Assembly (NCBI GenBank): GCA_016125255.1
Contig: WGMD01000011.1
Coordinates: forward strand, 97,970-161,969
DNA length: 64,000 bases
Reading direction: 5' to 3'
From: Planctomycetota bacterium
Lineage (GTDB): Bacteria > Planctomycetota > Phycisphaerae > Phycisphaerales > Zrk34
The translations under genes and the position numbers were made by a program. Each line of letters begins with the position of its first letter. Position 1 is the first letter of the stretch. Positions 47,284 to 57,300 of this stretch are shown in pieces. The notes beneath the pieces were generated by a model. The model saw only the letters and a program-made list of their open reading frames with translations, searched no databases and was not told where the DNA came from.

Positions 47284-48756
47284 TCAGCTCATCACCGCCC
47301 CGACCGACGCGCCGTGAACGTCCGTCAGCCGGAAGTGCCGGCCCTGGTACTGATAGGTCAGCTTTTCGTGATGGATGCCCAAGAGGTTCAGGATCGTGGC
47401 CTGAAGGTCGTAGACGCTCACCGGGTCGGTGGCGACGTTGTAGCCGAAGTCGTCGGTCGAGCCGTGCACGTAACCGGGCTTGACCCCGCCGCCGGCCATC
47501 CAGAGGGTGAAACAGCGCGGGTGATGATCGCGCCCCGTGCCGTCGGTCTTGTTCACATCGCCCTGGCTGAAAACCGTCCGTCCGAATTCGCCGCCCCAGA
47601 TGACCAGCGTGTCGTCGAGCAGCCCGCGCTGCTCCAGATCGCGCACCAGTGCCGCGGAGGGCTGATCGGTGTCCTGGCACTGAATGGCGAGCTGCGTGAA
47701 GAGGTTCTTGTGCTGGTCCCAACCGGCATGCATGAGCTGCACGAAACGCACGCCCTGCTCCGCGAGCCGGCGGGCCAGCAGGCAGTTCTGCGCGAACGAA
47801 CCCCGCCGATGCACGTCCGGGCCGTACATTTCCAGAATGTGCTTCGGCTCCGTCGTGATGTCCGTCAGCGCCGGCACCGACGTCTGCATGCGGTACGCCA
47901 TTTCGTACTGCGCGATGCGTGTCGTGATCTCCGGGTCGCCCACCGCGTCCTGCCGGATCGTGTTGAGCCGGGCCAGATCGTCAAGCTGACCCCGACGAAT
48001 GGCTCGCTTCAGTCCCGTCGGGTCCGACAAATACAGCACCGGGTCGCCCGCCCCGCGGAACTGCACGCCCTGATACCGCGACGGCAAGAATCCGCTGCCC
48101 CAGTAGAAATCGAAAAAGAGCTGCCCGCAGGACGCTTCCTTGTCCCGCGAAGTCATGACGCAGAACGTCGGCAGATTGTCGTTCGTCGAGCCCAGCCCGT
48201 AACTGAGCCACGCCCCCATGCTCGGCCGGCCCGGCTGCTCCGCCCCCGTCAGACAGAATGTCGTCGCCGGCGCATGGTTGATCGCATCCGTGTGCATCGA
48301 GCGGATGAAACACAGCTTATCCGCGTTCGCAGCCGTGTGCGGAAGCAAATCGCTCAGCCACATCCCGCCCGGCCCATACTGTTTGAGCGGCTTGATCGCC
48401 GGCAATAACTTCGTCGGCTTCCCCGCCGTCATCGTCGTCAATCGCTGCCCCATCCGCACCGAGTCCGGCAGATCCTCCCCGCGCCGCTTGACCAGCTCGG
48501 GCTTGTTCTCGAACAGGTCGATGTGCGACGGCGCCCCCGACTGAAACAGATAGATCACGCGCTTGGCCTTTGGCGCCCAGTGCGGCAGACCCGGCAGACC
48601 GCGATATCCCGTCGAGGTGCTCGACGGCGCCGCCAAACCTTCGCGCGCGAAGAGCGACGCCAACGCCGCCGTGCCGATCCCCGTGCTCGCCGCGCCGAAA
48701 AAATGCCGACGGGTCATGTCCAAAAGGTGTCGCTGAGCAAATGCTTCCGGGCCCAT
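47284..48756 (-). CDS. DUF1501 protein, module copy 2
   Basis: 490 residues. Tat-like N-terminus MTRRHFFGAASTGIGTAALA after a short extension, then [33 protein letters not shown] and GRDHHPRCFTLWMAGGG. Diverged paralogue of 33357-34820. It starts 4 bp after the end of the cytochrome gene and is co-transcribed with it. Confidence 0.88.
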   Translation of the reverse strand: MGPEAFAQRHLLDMTRRHFFGAASTGIGTAALASLFAREGLAAPSSTSTGYRGLPGLPHWAPKAKRVIYLFQSGAPSHIDLFENKPELVKRRGEDLPDSVRMGQRLTTMTAGKPTKLLPAIKPLKQYGPGGMWLSDLLPHTAANADKLCFIRSMHTDAINHAPATTFCLTGAEQPGRPSMGAWLSYGLGSTNDNLPTFCVMTSRDKEASCGQLFFDFYWGSGFLPSRYQGVQFRGAGDPVLYLSDPTGLKRAIRRGQLDDLARLNTIRQDAVGDPEITTRIAQYEMAYRMQTSVPALTDITTEPKHILEMYGPDVHRRGSFAQNCLLARRLAEQGVRFVQLMHAGWDQHKNLFTQLAIQCQDTDQPSAALVRDLEQRGLLDDTLVIWGGEFGRTVFSQGDVNKTDGTGRDHHPRCFTLWMAGGGVKPGYVHGSTDDFGYNVATDPVSVYDLQATILNLLGIHHEKLTYQYQGRHFRLTDVHGASVGAVMS

Positions 48757-48760
48757 CGCG

Positions 48761-51700
48761 TCACTCCTTGTTGATCACTTCGTCGAGGTTCAAAAGCGTG
48801 TTGCCCATCGTCGTGTACGTCGCCAGTTCGACCGGATCGAGTTTCGCATCGGGCTTCGATTCGCCGATGGAAAGAAGCTGCTCCGCCGCCGTCGGGTCCG
48901 CGCGGTACTGGGCGAGCGTGCGCTCAAATCCCTCGTAAAGCACCGACGCTTCCTCCGCCGTGGGCGCCCGTCCCGTCACCAGTTCAAAACCCCATGCCAT
49001 CCGCGCCTTCGCCGTCGGTCCCCCTTCGTGCATCATGCGCTCGCCCACCGCACGCCCCGCCTCGACGTACGCCGGATCGTTGAGCAGCGTCAGCGCATGC
49101 AGCGGCGTATTCGTCAGTCGCTGCCTCACCATGCACACCTGCCGCGACGATGTATCGAACAGCGTCGTCGGCGCGATCGTCCGCCGCCAGAACAGATACA
49201 GCGATCGCCGATACAGCGCCGCGCCGTGGTCCTGCTCATACCTGATTTTCCCGAAGCTGAAATCCTCCCACAAACCCGGCGGCTGATACGCCCGCACGCC
49301 CGGCCCGCCCATCTGCGCGTTGAGCAATCCCCCCAGCGAAAGCGCCTGATCCCGCAAGACCTGCGACGGCCAGCGATACCGCGGCCCGTGCGTCAGCAAT
49401 CGATTCTCCGGATCGCGCTCCACCATCGCTTCCGTCACGCGCGAGGACTGCCGGTACGTCGCCGACGTGACGATCATCCGGTGCATCGCCTTGACGTTCC
49501 ATCCGCTTTCGACGAACTGAACCGCCAGCTCGTCGAGCAGCTCCGGATGGCTCGGCCGCTCGCCCTGCGAGCCGAAGTCCTCGGTCGTTTTGACCAGCCC
49601 CATGCCGAAAAACTGCTGCCAGTAGTGATTGATCGTCACGCGCGCCGTCAACGGGTTCGCCGGATCGACGAGCCACTTCGCCAGCGCCAGCCGATTCGAC
49701 GGTGCATCTTTCGGTAACGCATTGAGCCGCGCGGGCACGCCCGGATGCACGGGCTCGCCGTACTTGTCATACGCTCCGCGGATCAGCACATGCGCCTCCC
49801 GCGGCTCCTTCCGCTCCGCCATCACCATGACGCTGATGCTCGATCGCTCCGCCGCCTCGATCTTCTTGTGGATCGCGTCAATCTCATCCTTGACCGGCTG
49901 AGCCCGCAGATCGTGGTAATACTTCGTCAGCGCCGCTGTCTGATCCGCCGTGCGCTCTGCCGCCAATAGCGTGTCCTTCACCGCTGCCGGAAGTTCGACG
50001 CTCGGCTGGCCGATCGGCTTGGACGACACCGACAGGCGGAACAGGCCGATGTTGTGATGCTTGTGCGGCGATTCGTGTTTGAGCACGAGGGTCAGCGTCG
50101 TGCCCGGTCCGCCGACGATGGTGCGGCCCAGCGCGAACTGAGCCGTGCGCGGCGTGTTGATCTTCGGGCTGTTCACCGCCCATCCCGTCTCCGACTTGCC
50201 GTCGAACGCACTTGCCACCGGGAACCCCGACTGCTCAAAATCCGCTTGCCCGCCGGTGATTTTGACGGGTTTGCCGCCTTCGCTGATTTCGATTTCGGTG
50301 AGCACGAAGTTGCCGCTGTCGGAGCGGGCGAGCCCGTGATGCGTGAACTCCTCGCGCGGCAGGGCTTCGAGGCGCAGCGTGCGGATGTTCTTCGCATCCG
50401 TGGCGAGCGTCAGCGTGTAAACGTCCTTCTCGAGATTGACGCCGTTGACGTAAACGGAGTCGTCGGGTTCGATGTGCATCGTCTGCCCGTTCTTCGACGT
50501 CGCGCTCGTCGGATGCAGCACGGCCCACTTCGCGTCGCCTTCGATCGACTTGATCGCTTCGATCTGTTGATCGATCCACGTCTGCGGCGGCGCGGTCTTG
50601 TCGGCCAGCGCCGCGTCGAGCCGCTGCTGCGCGGCGGCGAGGTCTTTCTGTAGTGCCGCCTGTTTTTCCTGCTGCTGCGGCGTAGGTATCGACATCACCG
50701 GCCGGGCATTGCCGCCCGCATCCACCGCGCCCGACTCGTCGATGTTGTTGAAATACGCATAAAGCTGATAGAACTCGACCTGCGTGAACGGATCGTACTT
50801 GTGATCGTGACAGCGGGCGCAGCCGAGCGTCAACCCCAGCCAGACCGTCGCCGTGGTGTCGACGCGATCGACGACGTAATCGACGCGCGATTCCTCGGGG
50901 ATGCGTCCGCCTTCGCCGTTGAGCATGTGATTGCGGTTGAAGCCGGTGGCGAGGCGGTCCTCGAGCGTGGCGTTCGGCAGCAGATCGCCGGCGATCTGCT
51001 TGACGGTGAACTGATCGAAGGGCATGTTCTCATTGAACGCCTTGACCACCCAATCGCGCCACGGCCACATCGTCCGCGTCGCGTCCTGCTGATACCCGTT
51101 GCTGTCGGCATAACGCGCCTCGTCCAGCCAGGTCCATGCCATGTGCTCCCCGTACGCCGGCGACGCCAGCAGCCGATCGACGAGCTTGTCATACGCCTGC
51201 GGCGAATCGTCGGCGAGAAACGCGGCGACTTCGTCGCGCGTCGGCGGCAAGCCCGTCAGGTCCATCGTCACGCGCCGAATCAGCGTACGCTTGTCCGCCT
51301 CCGGCGACGGGGCGACGCCCGCTTCCTCCATCTTCGCCAGCGCGAAGCGGTCGATGAGATTGCGCGCCCAGTCCGCGCGCTTGACCGCCGGCGGCTCGTG
51401 ATGCACCGGCGGGACGAATGACCAGTGCTCCGCCCAGGCCGCGCCCTGCGTGATCCATTGCGTGAGCGTCTTCTTCTGCGCATCGGTGAGCGTGCGCCCC
51501 GAATCGGGCGGGGGCATCAGGTCGTCGCGGTCGGTCGTGTTGATGCGGCGGACCAGTTCGCTGGCGTCGGGCTTGCCGGGCACGATGGCGTAGCCGTCCT
51601 TGAGTTTGGCCAGCGCGCCCTCGTGCGTGTCGAGTCTCAGGTCGGCCTTGCGGTGCGCGCGGTCCGGGCCGTGGCAGAAAAAGCATTTGTCCGAGAGGAT

Positions 51701-51811
51701 CGGCCGCACATCGCGGTCGAAGTCGATGGTCGCCTCGCCGCGCGCGGCCAGGTGCGGGATGAGAAGGACGCAAAGAATCGCCCCGACGATGAAGAGACCT
51801 CTGGATCGCAT
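48761..51811 (-). CDS. secreted cytochrome-c-type DUF1549/DUF1553 protein, module copy 2
   Basis: 1016 residues, signal peptide MRSRGLFIVGAILCVLLIPH. Heme motifs KCFFCHGPD and [23 protein letters not shown] between. DUF1549 with MAWTWLDEARYADSNGYQQD, a coiled segment (QQQEKQAALQKDLAAAQQRL), a discoidin-like domain, then DUF1553 with TARVTINHYWQQFFGMGLVK. Paralogue of 34817-37849. Divergent from the second PAS-AraC gene, 68 bp apart. Confidence 0.9.
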   Translation of the reverse strand: MRSRGLFIVGAILCVLLIPHLAARGEATIDFDRDVRPILSDKCFFCHGPDRAHRKADLRLDTHEGALAKLKDGYAIVPGKPDASELVRRINTTDRDDLMPPPDSGRTLTDAQKKTLTQWITQGAAWAEHWSFVPPVHHEPPAVKRADWARNLIDRFALAKMEEAGVAPSPEADKRTLIRRVTMDLTGLPPTRDEVAAFLADDSPQAYDKLVDRLLASPAYGEHMAWTWLDEARYADSNGYQQDATRTMWPWRDWVVKAFNENMPFDQFTVKQIAGDLLPNATLEDRLATGFNRNHMLNGEGGRIPEESRVDYVVDRVDTTATVWLGLTLGCARCHDHKYDPFTQVEFYQLYAYFNNIDESGAVDAGGNARPVMSIPTPQQQEKQAALQKDLAAAQQRLDAALADKTAPPQTWIDQQIEAIKSIEGDAKWAVLHPTSATSKNGQTMHIEPDDSVYVNGVNLEKDVYTLTLATDAKNIRTLRLEALPREEFTHHGLARSDSGNFVLTEIEISEGGKPVKITGGQADFEQSGFPVASAFDGKSETGWAVNSPKINTPRTAQFALGRTIVGGPGTTLTLVLKHESPHKHHNIGLFRLSVSSKPIGQPSVELPAAVKDTLLAAERTADQTAALTKYYHDLRAQPVKDEIDAIHKKIEAAERSSISVMVMAERKEPREAHVLIRGAYDKYGEPVHPGVPARLNALPKDAPSNRLALAKWLVDPANPLTARVTINHYWQQFFGMGLVKTTEDFGSQGERPSHPELLDELAVQFVESGWNVKAMHRMIVTSATYRQSSRVTEAMVERDPENRLLTHGPRYRWPSQVLRDQALSLGGLLNAQMGGPGVRAYQPPGLWEDFSFGKIRYEQDHGAALYRRSLYLFWRRTIAPTTLFDTSSRQVCMVRQRLTNTPLHALTLLNDPAYVEAGRAVGERMMHEGGPTAKARMAWGFELVTGRAPTAEEASVLYEGFERTLAQYRADPTAAEQLLSIGESKPDAKLDPVELATYTTMGNTLLNLDEVINKE

Positions 51812-51843
51812 CCGTCATTGAAGGCATCCGCGCGAAATTGTTC

Positions 51844-51873
51844 TTGCATCGACGACGACAAATTTTGTAAAAT
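51844..51873 (+). promoter_or_regulatory. promoter of PAS-AraC gene copy 2
   Basis: TTGCAT, 18-bp spacer, TAAAAT; the ATG begins 6 nt after the -10, so the mRNA is probably leaderless. Confidence 0.55.
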
Positions 51874-51879
51874 CCGCCC

Positions 51880-52638
51880 ATGACCCCCATTTCCCGAGGC
51901 AAGGCGTTCGGACGGGCGTTTTTCGCAAAATACCCGGTGGCGAAGCACATCATGGGCATTTTCGACCACCTGCCCGACGTGTGCTTTTTTGCCAAAGATA
52001 CGAAAAGCCGCATCGTCCACGCCAACGCGCGATTTCTCGAACACCACGGCGGCGTGTCGCTGGAGACGTTGCTCGGGCAGTGCGATCGCGACTTCCACAC
52101 CCCGCTGCACGCCGAGGCCTACATTGCCGAGGACCAGCGCGTCATGAGCAGCGGTCAGCCCGCCGAGGGACAGGTCTGGCTCGTGCCCAACGCCCGCGGC
52201 GTGCCCAACTGGTACGTCTGCTCCAAGGTCCCGATCTTCGACGAGCGCGGACAGGTGATCGGCCTCGTGGGCGCGATGTACCGCATCGAAACGCCCGGCG
52301 ACACGTCGCATCATTTCCGTGAGCTGACGCCCGTCATTCGTCATCTCGAAGCCCGCTTCGCCGAGCCGCTGCGCATGAGCGATCTGGCCGCGCTCGCCGG
52401 CATCTCGCTCACGCATTTCAATCGCCGCTTCGTGCAGATCTTCCGCATCACGCCCAAACAGTTCATTCTCTCCCTGCGCATTCAGGCCGCCCAACGCCTG
52501 CTCAACACCACCGCGCGGCCCGTTTCGGAAATCGCCTCCGCGACCGGCTTCTGCGACCAGGCCCACTTCACCAAACGCTTCAGCACCGAAACCGGCATGA
52601 CCCCGCTCGCGTATCGAAAGCGCTTCCGCCACGCATGA
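51880..52638 (+). CDS. PAS-domain AraC-family transcription regulator, copy 2
   Basis: 252 residues. PAS part: IFDHLPDVCFFAKDTKSRIV and GQCDRDFHTPLHAEAYIAED. AraC part: MSDLAALAGISLTHFNRRFV and VSEIASATGFCDQAHFTKRF. Like copy 1 it lies divergent from the DUF1549/DUF1553-DUF1501 pair. A palindrome follows between it and the convergent radical SAM gene. Confidence 0.87.
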   Translation: MTPISRGKAFGRAFFAKYPVAKHIMGIFDHLPDVCFFAKDTKSRIVHANARFLEHHGGVSLETLLGQCDRDFHTPLHAEAYIAEDQRVMSSGQPAEGQVWLVPNARGVPNWYVCSKVPIFDERGQVIGLVGAMYRIETPGDTSHHFRELTPVIRHLEARFAEPLRMSDLAALAGISLTHFNRRFVQIFRITPKQFILSLRIQAAQRLLNTTARPVSEIASATGFCDQAHFTKRFSTETGMTPLAYRKRFRHA

Positions 52639-52650
52639 ATCAGATTGTCT

Positions 52651-52680
52651 CCCGTTTAGCGGCGGGGCAACGCCCCGCGC
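52651..52680. repeat. short GC-rich palindrome between convergent genes
   Basis: CCCGTTTAGCGGCGGGGCAA then CGCCCCGC, nearly identical to the element at 11454-11483 in the opposite orientation. Likely bidirectional terminator. Confidence 0.75.
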
Positions 52681-52686
52681 TTCCCC

Positions 52687-53649
52687 TCACATCGCGATCG
52701 GCAGTGCGATCGAACGGAACTGCTCGTTCTTCGACCAGTTGTTCGCATCCTTGCATGTCCGGCACGGCGTCAGATCATTGCCGCAACCCGTCCGCTGACG
52801 CAGCGACTGCGCCTTTTCGCCGTGGTAGAGCGCATCGACGGAGTCGTCCATGAGACTCCCCAGCCAAAGGTCCATGTTCGTGTCGAGATTGCACGGGCTC
52901 ACCCGCCCCGACCAGTCGACGACGAGGTAGCGCACGTTCCACACATTGCATCGCCCCGCTTCGATCATCGGGTCGGTGATCTTGCCGCCGTAGCTGAGCA
53001 CCTGTTTCATGAGGATGACATCGCGCTCGCCCAGGTGGGGCTGCCAGTAGTCGATGAACCTCTCGCGCTCGCCTTCGTTGTGCGAACTTTTGACGAAGAC
53101 GATCCGCGTCGGGCGATGATCAGCGAGACTGAGCCAGTGGTGAATCTTCTCATTGATGACCGCCATGCGCCGATCGGGCGGGACGTTTCTGCCCTCGAAG
53201 TCGCGGATCAGACCGGGGCGCACATGGTCATACACCTGCGGCGTCACGGCGTCGACGCTCAATCGCACCAGGTCGATCTGCGCATCGATCCATGCCTGCA
53301 TCATGGGTTTGGTCAGCATGGAGATGTTCGTATTGAGCTCGACGCCGAAGGGCCGCGGTTTGCCGAGTTTTTCGATGAATTCGATGTAGTGACGGTGCAG
53401 CGTCTGCTCGCCGAAGAAGCCCAGCTCGACGGTGCGCGCGACGCGATGGGCCTCGGCGAGCGTGCGTTCGAACACCGCCCGGCTCATCATGCCGGGTTTG
53501 CGGTTGTAGGGCGAGCCGGCGGGCTGATTGGGCAGATGCTGATACGCCTGCGGGCAGAACGGGCAACGGTAATTGCACACATTCGTCAGCTCGATCGACA
53601 TCACGAGCCGCTCATCGGGGCGATAGTGTCGCGATTCAGGCAGCGGCAT
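52687..53649 (-). CDS. radical SAM protein with SPASM-like C-terminus
   Basis: 320 residues. CNYRCPFC binds the 4Fe-4S cluster that cleaves SAM. GFFGEQTLHRHYIEFIEK and LVRLSVDAVTPQVYDHVRPG fit the TIM barrel. The C-terminal Cys set (AGRCNVW, GRVSPCNLD, TPCRTCKD) is SPASM-like and probably binds a second cluster. Sits in a block of glycan genes and overlaps the GT2 gene by 14 nt; it may modify a sugar. Substrate unknown. Confidence 0.8.
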   Translation of the reverse strand: MPLPESRHYRPDERLVMSIELTNVCNYRCPFCPQAYQHLPNQPAGSPYNRKPGMMSRAVFERTLAEAHRVARTVELGFFGEQTLHRHYIEFIEKLGKPRPFGVELNTNISMLTKPMMQAWIDAQIDLVRLSVDAVTPQVYDHVRPGLIRDFEGRNVPPDRRMAVINEKIHHWLSLADHRPTRIVFVKSSHNEGERERFIDYWQPHLGERDVILMKQVLSYGGKITDPMIEAGRCNVWNVRYLVVDWSGRVSPCNLDTNMDLWLGSLMDDSVDALYHGEKAQSLRQRTGCGNDLTPCRTCKDANNWSKNEQFRSIALPIAM

Positions 53650-54850
53650 CGCGCATCGTCTCCTGCGGTTTCGTATCGCGCGCCGGCGCGCTCAACGTGC
53701 GCGGCTTCCACAGCGCCAGCACCGGCACCTTGTACTGTTCGCGCAGGGCATCGACCCGCCGCTCGACCTGAGCCGGATTGATGTTCGAGACGATGATCGC
53801 CTCCGGGTCCGTACTCATCGCCACCGCGTCCGTCCGCACCGCGACGCCGCGGTAGGTCAGCGAGGAAAAAGCCGGATGATTCTCGGCGATGGCCTTGACC
53901 CGCAGACCGCTCCGCTGACAGGCCTGCCAGGTGGCGTGGATATTCTTGCCCAGGTCGGCGATGACGACGTCGCGCAGATGGTGCAGGCGGGTGAAGGCGT
54001 CGACGAGCGTCGCCTGTGCCTCCAGTTCGAGCATCGATTCGAGCGCCATGTCATCAAGCACCCGCCGACCGGCGAAGGCGGTGCGCCATTCCCAGAGCCG
54101 CGCTTCGCGCTTCGCCGACTTCGCCACGCGCGACATCTTCGCATGCGCCGCCAGCGCAGCGTAGCGCTGCGTCCAATCCGCCGCGTACATCCGCCGCAGC
54201 TCCGCCGGCAAGTAGCGCGACGTGAGAATCAGATTGTTCCGCAGGTCCATCCGCAGCGTCAGTGCGCTCGACCGCCCGCCCGGATGCTTGTCGTGACGGA
54301 AGACGATGTCTTCAAATCGCTCGATGCGGTAACCCGCCCGGGCGAGGCGGAAGGTCAGGTCGTATTCCTCCGCCTGCCGGAAAAATTCGGGGGCGAAGTG
54401 GCCGACCTGCTCGAGCGTCGTGCGGCGGAGCACCGTGCCGCAGCCGATCATCACGCTCGGCAGCGCGGACGCCTCGAGCTTCCCGCTCGGCAGCACCACG
54501 CGTCCGCACACGCCCGCCGTCTGCGGTCGGATGTCCATGTACCGCATCGCCCGGATCAGAGCATCGTCCACCGGGTAGCTGTCATCGTCGAGGATCGTCA
54601 CATACTCCCCGGCCGCGCGGACGATGGCGTGATTCCGCGCCGCCATGCCCTCATTGCGCCCGAGCCGGATGAGCTTCACCTCCGGATGACGCCGGGCCAC
54701 CGCGTCCGCCGAGCCGTCCGTCGAAGCGTTGTCCACGACGAACGTCTCAAAATTCGCACTCGACAGCGGCGTGCTGTCGCGCAAATGTTCCAACGTCGCC
54801 AGCAGACGCTCGCGACGATTCCAGGTGATGATCACATAGCTGAGTCGCAT
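53636..54850 (-). CDS. family 2 glycosyltransferase with C-terminal extension
   Basis: 404 residues from MRLSYVIITWNRRERLLATL; the upstream frame runs through a repeat and is not used. VVDNASTDGSADAVARRHPE and TILDDDSYPVD (DXD-type) are GT-A catalytic features; HDKHPGGRS follows. The last 130 residues (LGKNIHATWQACQRSGLRVK, AIIVSNINPAQVERR) look like an additional nucleotide-binding domain of the kind found in sugar-processing fusions. Envelope or extracellular glycan assembly is likely. Confidence 0.8.
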   Translation of the reverse strand: MRLSYVIITWNRRERLLATLEHLRDSTPLSSANFETFVVDNASTDGSADAVARRHPEVKLIRLGRNEGMAARNHAIVRAAGEYVTILDDDSYPVDDALIRAMRYMDIRPQTAGVCGRVVLPSGKLEASALPSVMIGCGTVLRRTTLEQVGHFAPEFFRQAEEYDLTFRLARAGYRIERFEDIVFRHDKHPGGRSSALTLRMDLRNNLILTSRYLPAELRRMYAADWTQRYAALAAHAKMSRVAKSAKREARLWEWRTAFAGRRVLDDMALESMLELEAQATLVDAFTRLHHLRDVVIADLGKNIHATWQACQRSGLRVKAIAENHPAFSSLTYRGVAVRTDAVAMSTDPEAIIVSNINPAQVERRVDALREQYKVPVLALWKPRTLSAPARDTKPQETMRDAAA

Positions 54851-54868
54851 GTTATTTTCCGGAAGGGT

Positions 54869-54959
54869 TGACCGCCGAGACGCCGAGGACGCGGAGAGAG
54901 GCGACAGAATCATCTTCTGCCTGATGGTCATTCTCTGCGTTCTCTGCGTCTCGGCGGTT
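54869..54959. repeat. dispersed palindrome of ACCGCCGAG type
   Basis: GACCGCCGAGACGCCGAGG pairs with the CTCTGCGTCTCGGCGG end. Stop codon of the upstream minus-strand gene (54959-54961) abuts it. Confidence 0.8.
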
Positions 54960-57259
54960 CATCGATTTTCGCTTTCAATCAGTCGCCCGATCTGCCGGGT
55001 CACCCGTTGCATGCCCGTCGTGTAGCTGAGGCGTTGTTCGACCGCCTGCCTTTGCGCCTCCGCGATCGCGCGGCGGGCGCCTTCATCATGAATGAACCGC
55101 GCCAGATGCGACCGAACACACCACGGCGCATCGAAGCTCACCTCATCAAAGCGCGGCAGCGCCGGTTGATGCGGCTTTAGCCACCCCGCCCGCCGCCACG
55201 ACTGCACGATCCCCACCGGATCGCCGCGCTCCGCGAACACCGCCGCGCTTTCAAGATGCTGCTCCAGCGCCTCGCGCTGCGACGCATCGATGAGCCGGCG
55301 GGCCTCCTCGACGCTGTCGACATGCTCGGGCAGATGATCGGCCAGGAACGCCAGCAGGGCCGGTCCGACCGTGTCGTACGGCCCGGACCGCACGAGAAAA
55401 AACCCGCCCGCCGCCAACCCGTCCAGCAGCCGCTGATGCAGACAAAAGAACGGCACGATCTGCAAGTTGATCTTCGTCTTCCGCGTCATTTCCTCAAGGG
55501 GCTGCCCATAATCGATCGGCCCCCGCGCGTACTTGCCGAAGCGCGGATGATCCCGCCACCCCGACCCGTACAGCGCCAGCGACAAACCCATCTCGTCCGC
55601 CGCGTCGGCGAACCACGTCAACGCCTGCTGCCGGTAGAGCAAATTGTTGAGCTGCGTGAAAAGCATGTCGATGACGAAGTGCCGCGTGTCGGGATCGGGG
55701 ATGAACATCCCCGTCTCACGCTGCGTCTCGTCAAGCAGCAGACGCACATCGAGCGGCGTCGGCAGACTCTGCCCCCGCTCGTACAGATCGATCATCCGCT
55801 CGCTCGCCGCCGCGATGAGCTTCTGACCCAAGGGGTCATGCTTCGCCGCATCGAGCATGCGCTCGACCATCGCCGGCGGCGTCTGCGACGCATGCGACAC
55901 GAACGCCAGGTCATCGCCATCGCTCGCCCATGTCTCCGGCCGCTGCGGAATCCGCGTGAGCTTGCCCAGCGGGATGCACTGGCGCATCGGATACCCGTGC
56001 CGCTGCGCGTACAGCGGGGCGAACGGCGTGAGCACGAAGTCGCGCTTCGTCACCGACGCGCCCGCCGCCCGGTTCGTCAGATTGCTCAAATGATCCTGAA
56101 TCCAGCAGACCCACGGCAGATTCGCCGGGAACACCTTCGGGTACTCGACGCGCAGGTGATCGATGACGAACACCATGTCCGGCTTAAGATCGCTGACCGC
56201 CCGCTGCACCGCCGACCCGGTGATCTGATAGTCATCGCGCTTTTCGATGAGCAGATGCGCGCTCCATCCGAGCGACTGCAGCGCGGCGACCGTGTCCCGC
56301 GCGGCGTACTGAAGCACCGTCGTGAAACGCGACGTGATGATCAGCGCTCGCGGGGTCCGCAGCGGATGCTCGCTGAACGCCGCCGCCAGTTCCCCGGCGT
56401 CAAGGTCGCGGTAGTATTCATCCAACTGGGACTGCACCGCCAGCGCCGGGGCGCTGATCGCCTCGCCGACTTTGACAAGCTGCGTTTCGATCAGGTCGCC
56501 CTGCTTGCCGTGCGTGATGCACATCTGCGGAAAAGGAATCTGCGGCTCCGTGAGCATCGCATCGCGCATCTGCTCCGCCCAGTCTTCGCCGACCCACCAG
56601 TGAAAGCGCTGCTGCGCGATCGGACCGTCCGGGCCGGTGTAGTCGTGCATCGACAGGGCGAGGCGCACATGTTGCGCTTCGGCGGCGATGATGTGCACCG
56701 CCTGCTGCTGCGTGAGCGTGAGCTGCGGGGCCTTGAGCGCCAGCGCCGCGACGAGATACCCGTCGCCGAACCCGTACACGCCGATCGTCTGCCCCTTCTC
56801 GAAGGCGGTCGCGAGCTTGCGGAGCGAGGTTTCGACCGCCCCGAGCGGATCGTTGTCCGGGCTGAGGATCGTCGGCGGACCGACGGGAGGGGTGTACAGA
56901 ATCGTCGGCCGCCCGGACGGCGTGGCGGCGATCTGAAAACGCGCCTCGGGCGTCGCACCGGCCAGCCGCTCGCACAGGGCCGGTCGATATTCCGCCATCG
57001 CCCCCATGTTCCGCGCGAATGTGCGATGAAGCTGATCCGTCGGCGTCGGATTGATGATCCGACCCAACAACTTCGCCGCCTCACGCCAGCGCCCAAAATG
57101 CAGATGCACCTGACCCGCCGCCGCGAGCAATTCCCCCGGCACCGCCTTGCCCATCTCCGTCAAAAGCCCGTCCGCCTTCTCGAAGTCGCCCCCGGCGAAA
57201 GCTTCGGTAAACAGCGTGACGGACTGATGATCGACGCACGATGACATATCGCCCATCAT
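54959..57259 (-). CDS. large glycosyltransferase-like protein (CgeB-type C-terminal half)
   Basis: 766 residues (or 762 from the inner ATG at 57247). Residues 10-80 look like TPR repeats (LFTEAFAGGDFEKADGLLTE, GRWREAAKLLGRI). The middle is a nucleotide-binding-like region (TIGVYGFGDGYLVAALAL). The C-terminal half has features of CgeB/DUF3880-type glycosyltransferases: WVCWIQDHLSNLTNR, LALYGSGWRDHPRFGKYARG and QIVPFFCLHQRLLDGLAAGG. First gene of the block GT, GT2, radical SAM. Specificity unknown. Confidence 0.6.
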   Translation of the reverse strand: MMGDMSSCVDHQSVTLFTEAFAGGDFEKADGLLTEMGKAVPGELLAAAGQVHLHFGRWREAAKLLGRIINPTPTDQLHRTFARNMGAMAEYRPALCERLAGATPEARFQIAATPSGRPTILYTPPVGPPTILSPDNDPLGAVETSLRKLATAFEKGQTIGVYGFGDGYLVAALALKAPQLTLTQQQAVHIIAAEAQHVRLALSMHDYTGPDGPIAQQRFHWWVGEDWAEQMRDAMLTEPQIPFPQMCITHGKQGDLIETQLVKVGEAISAPALAVQSQLDEYYRDLDAGELAAAFSEHPLRTPRALIITSRFTTVLQYAARDTVAALQSLGWSAHLLIEKRDDYQITGSAVQRAVSDLKPDMVFVIDHLRVEYPKVFPANLPWVCWIQDHLSNLTNRAAGASVTKRDFVLTPFAPLYAQRHGYPMRQCIPLGKLTRIPQRPETWASDGDDLAFVSHASQTPPAMVERMLDAAKHDPLGQKLIAAASERMIDLYERGQSLPTPLDVRLLLDETQRETGMFIPDPDTRHFVIDMLFTQLNNLLYRQQALTWFADAADEMGLSLALYGSGWRDHPRFGKYARGPIDYGQPLEEMTRKTKINLQIVPFFCLHQRLLDGLAAGGFFLVRSGPYDTVGPALLAFLADHLPEHVDSVEEARRLIDASQREALEQHLESAAVFAERGDPVGIVQSWRRAGWLKPHQPALPRFDEVSFDAPWCVRSHLARFIHDEGARRAIAEAQRQAVEQRLSYTTGMQRVTRQIGRLIESENR

Positions 57260-57300
57260 CGACCGATTCGCCCGCTCGCTTGCAGATTTTGAAGTGATCC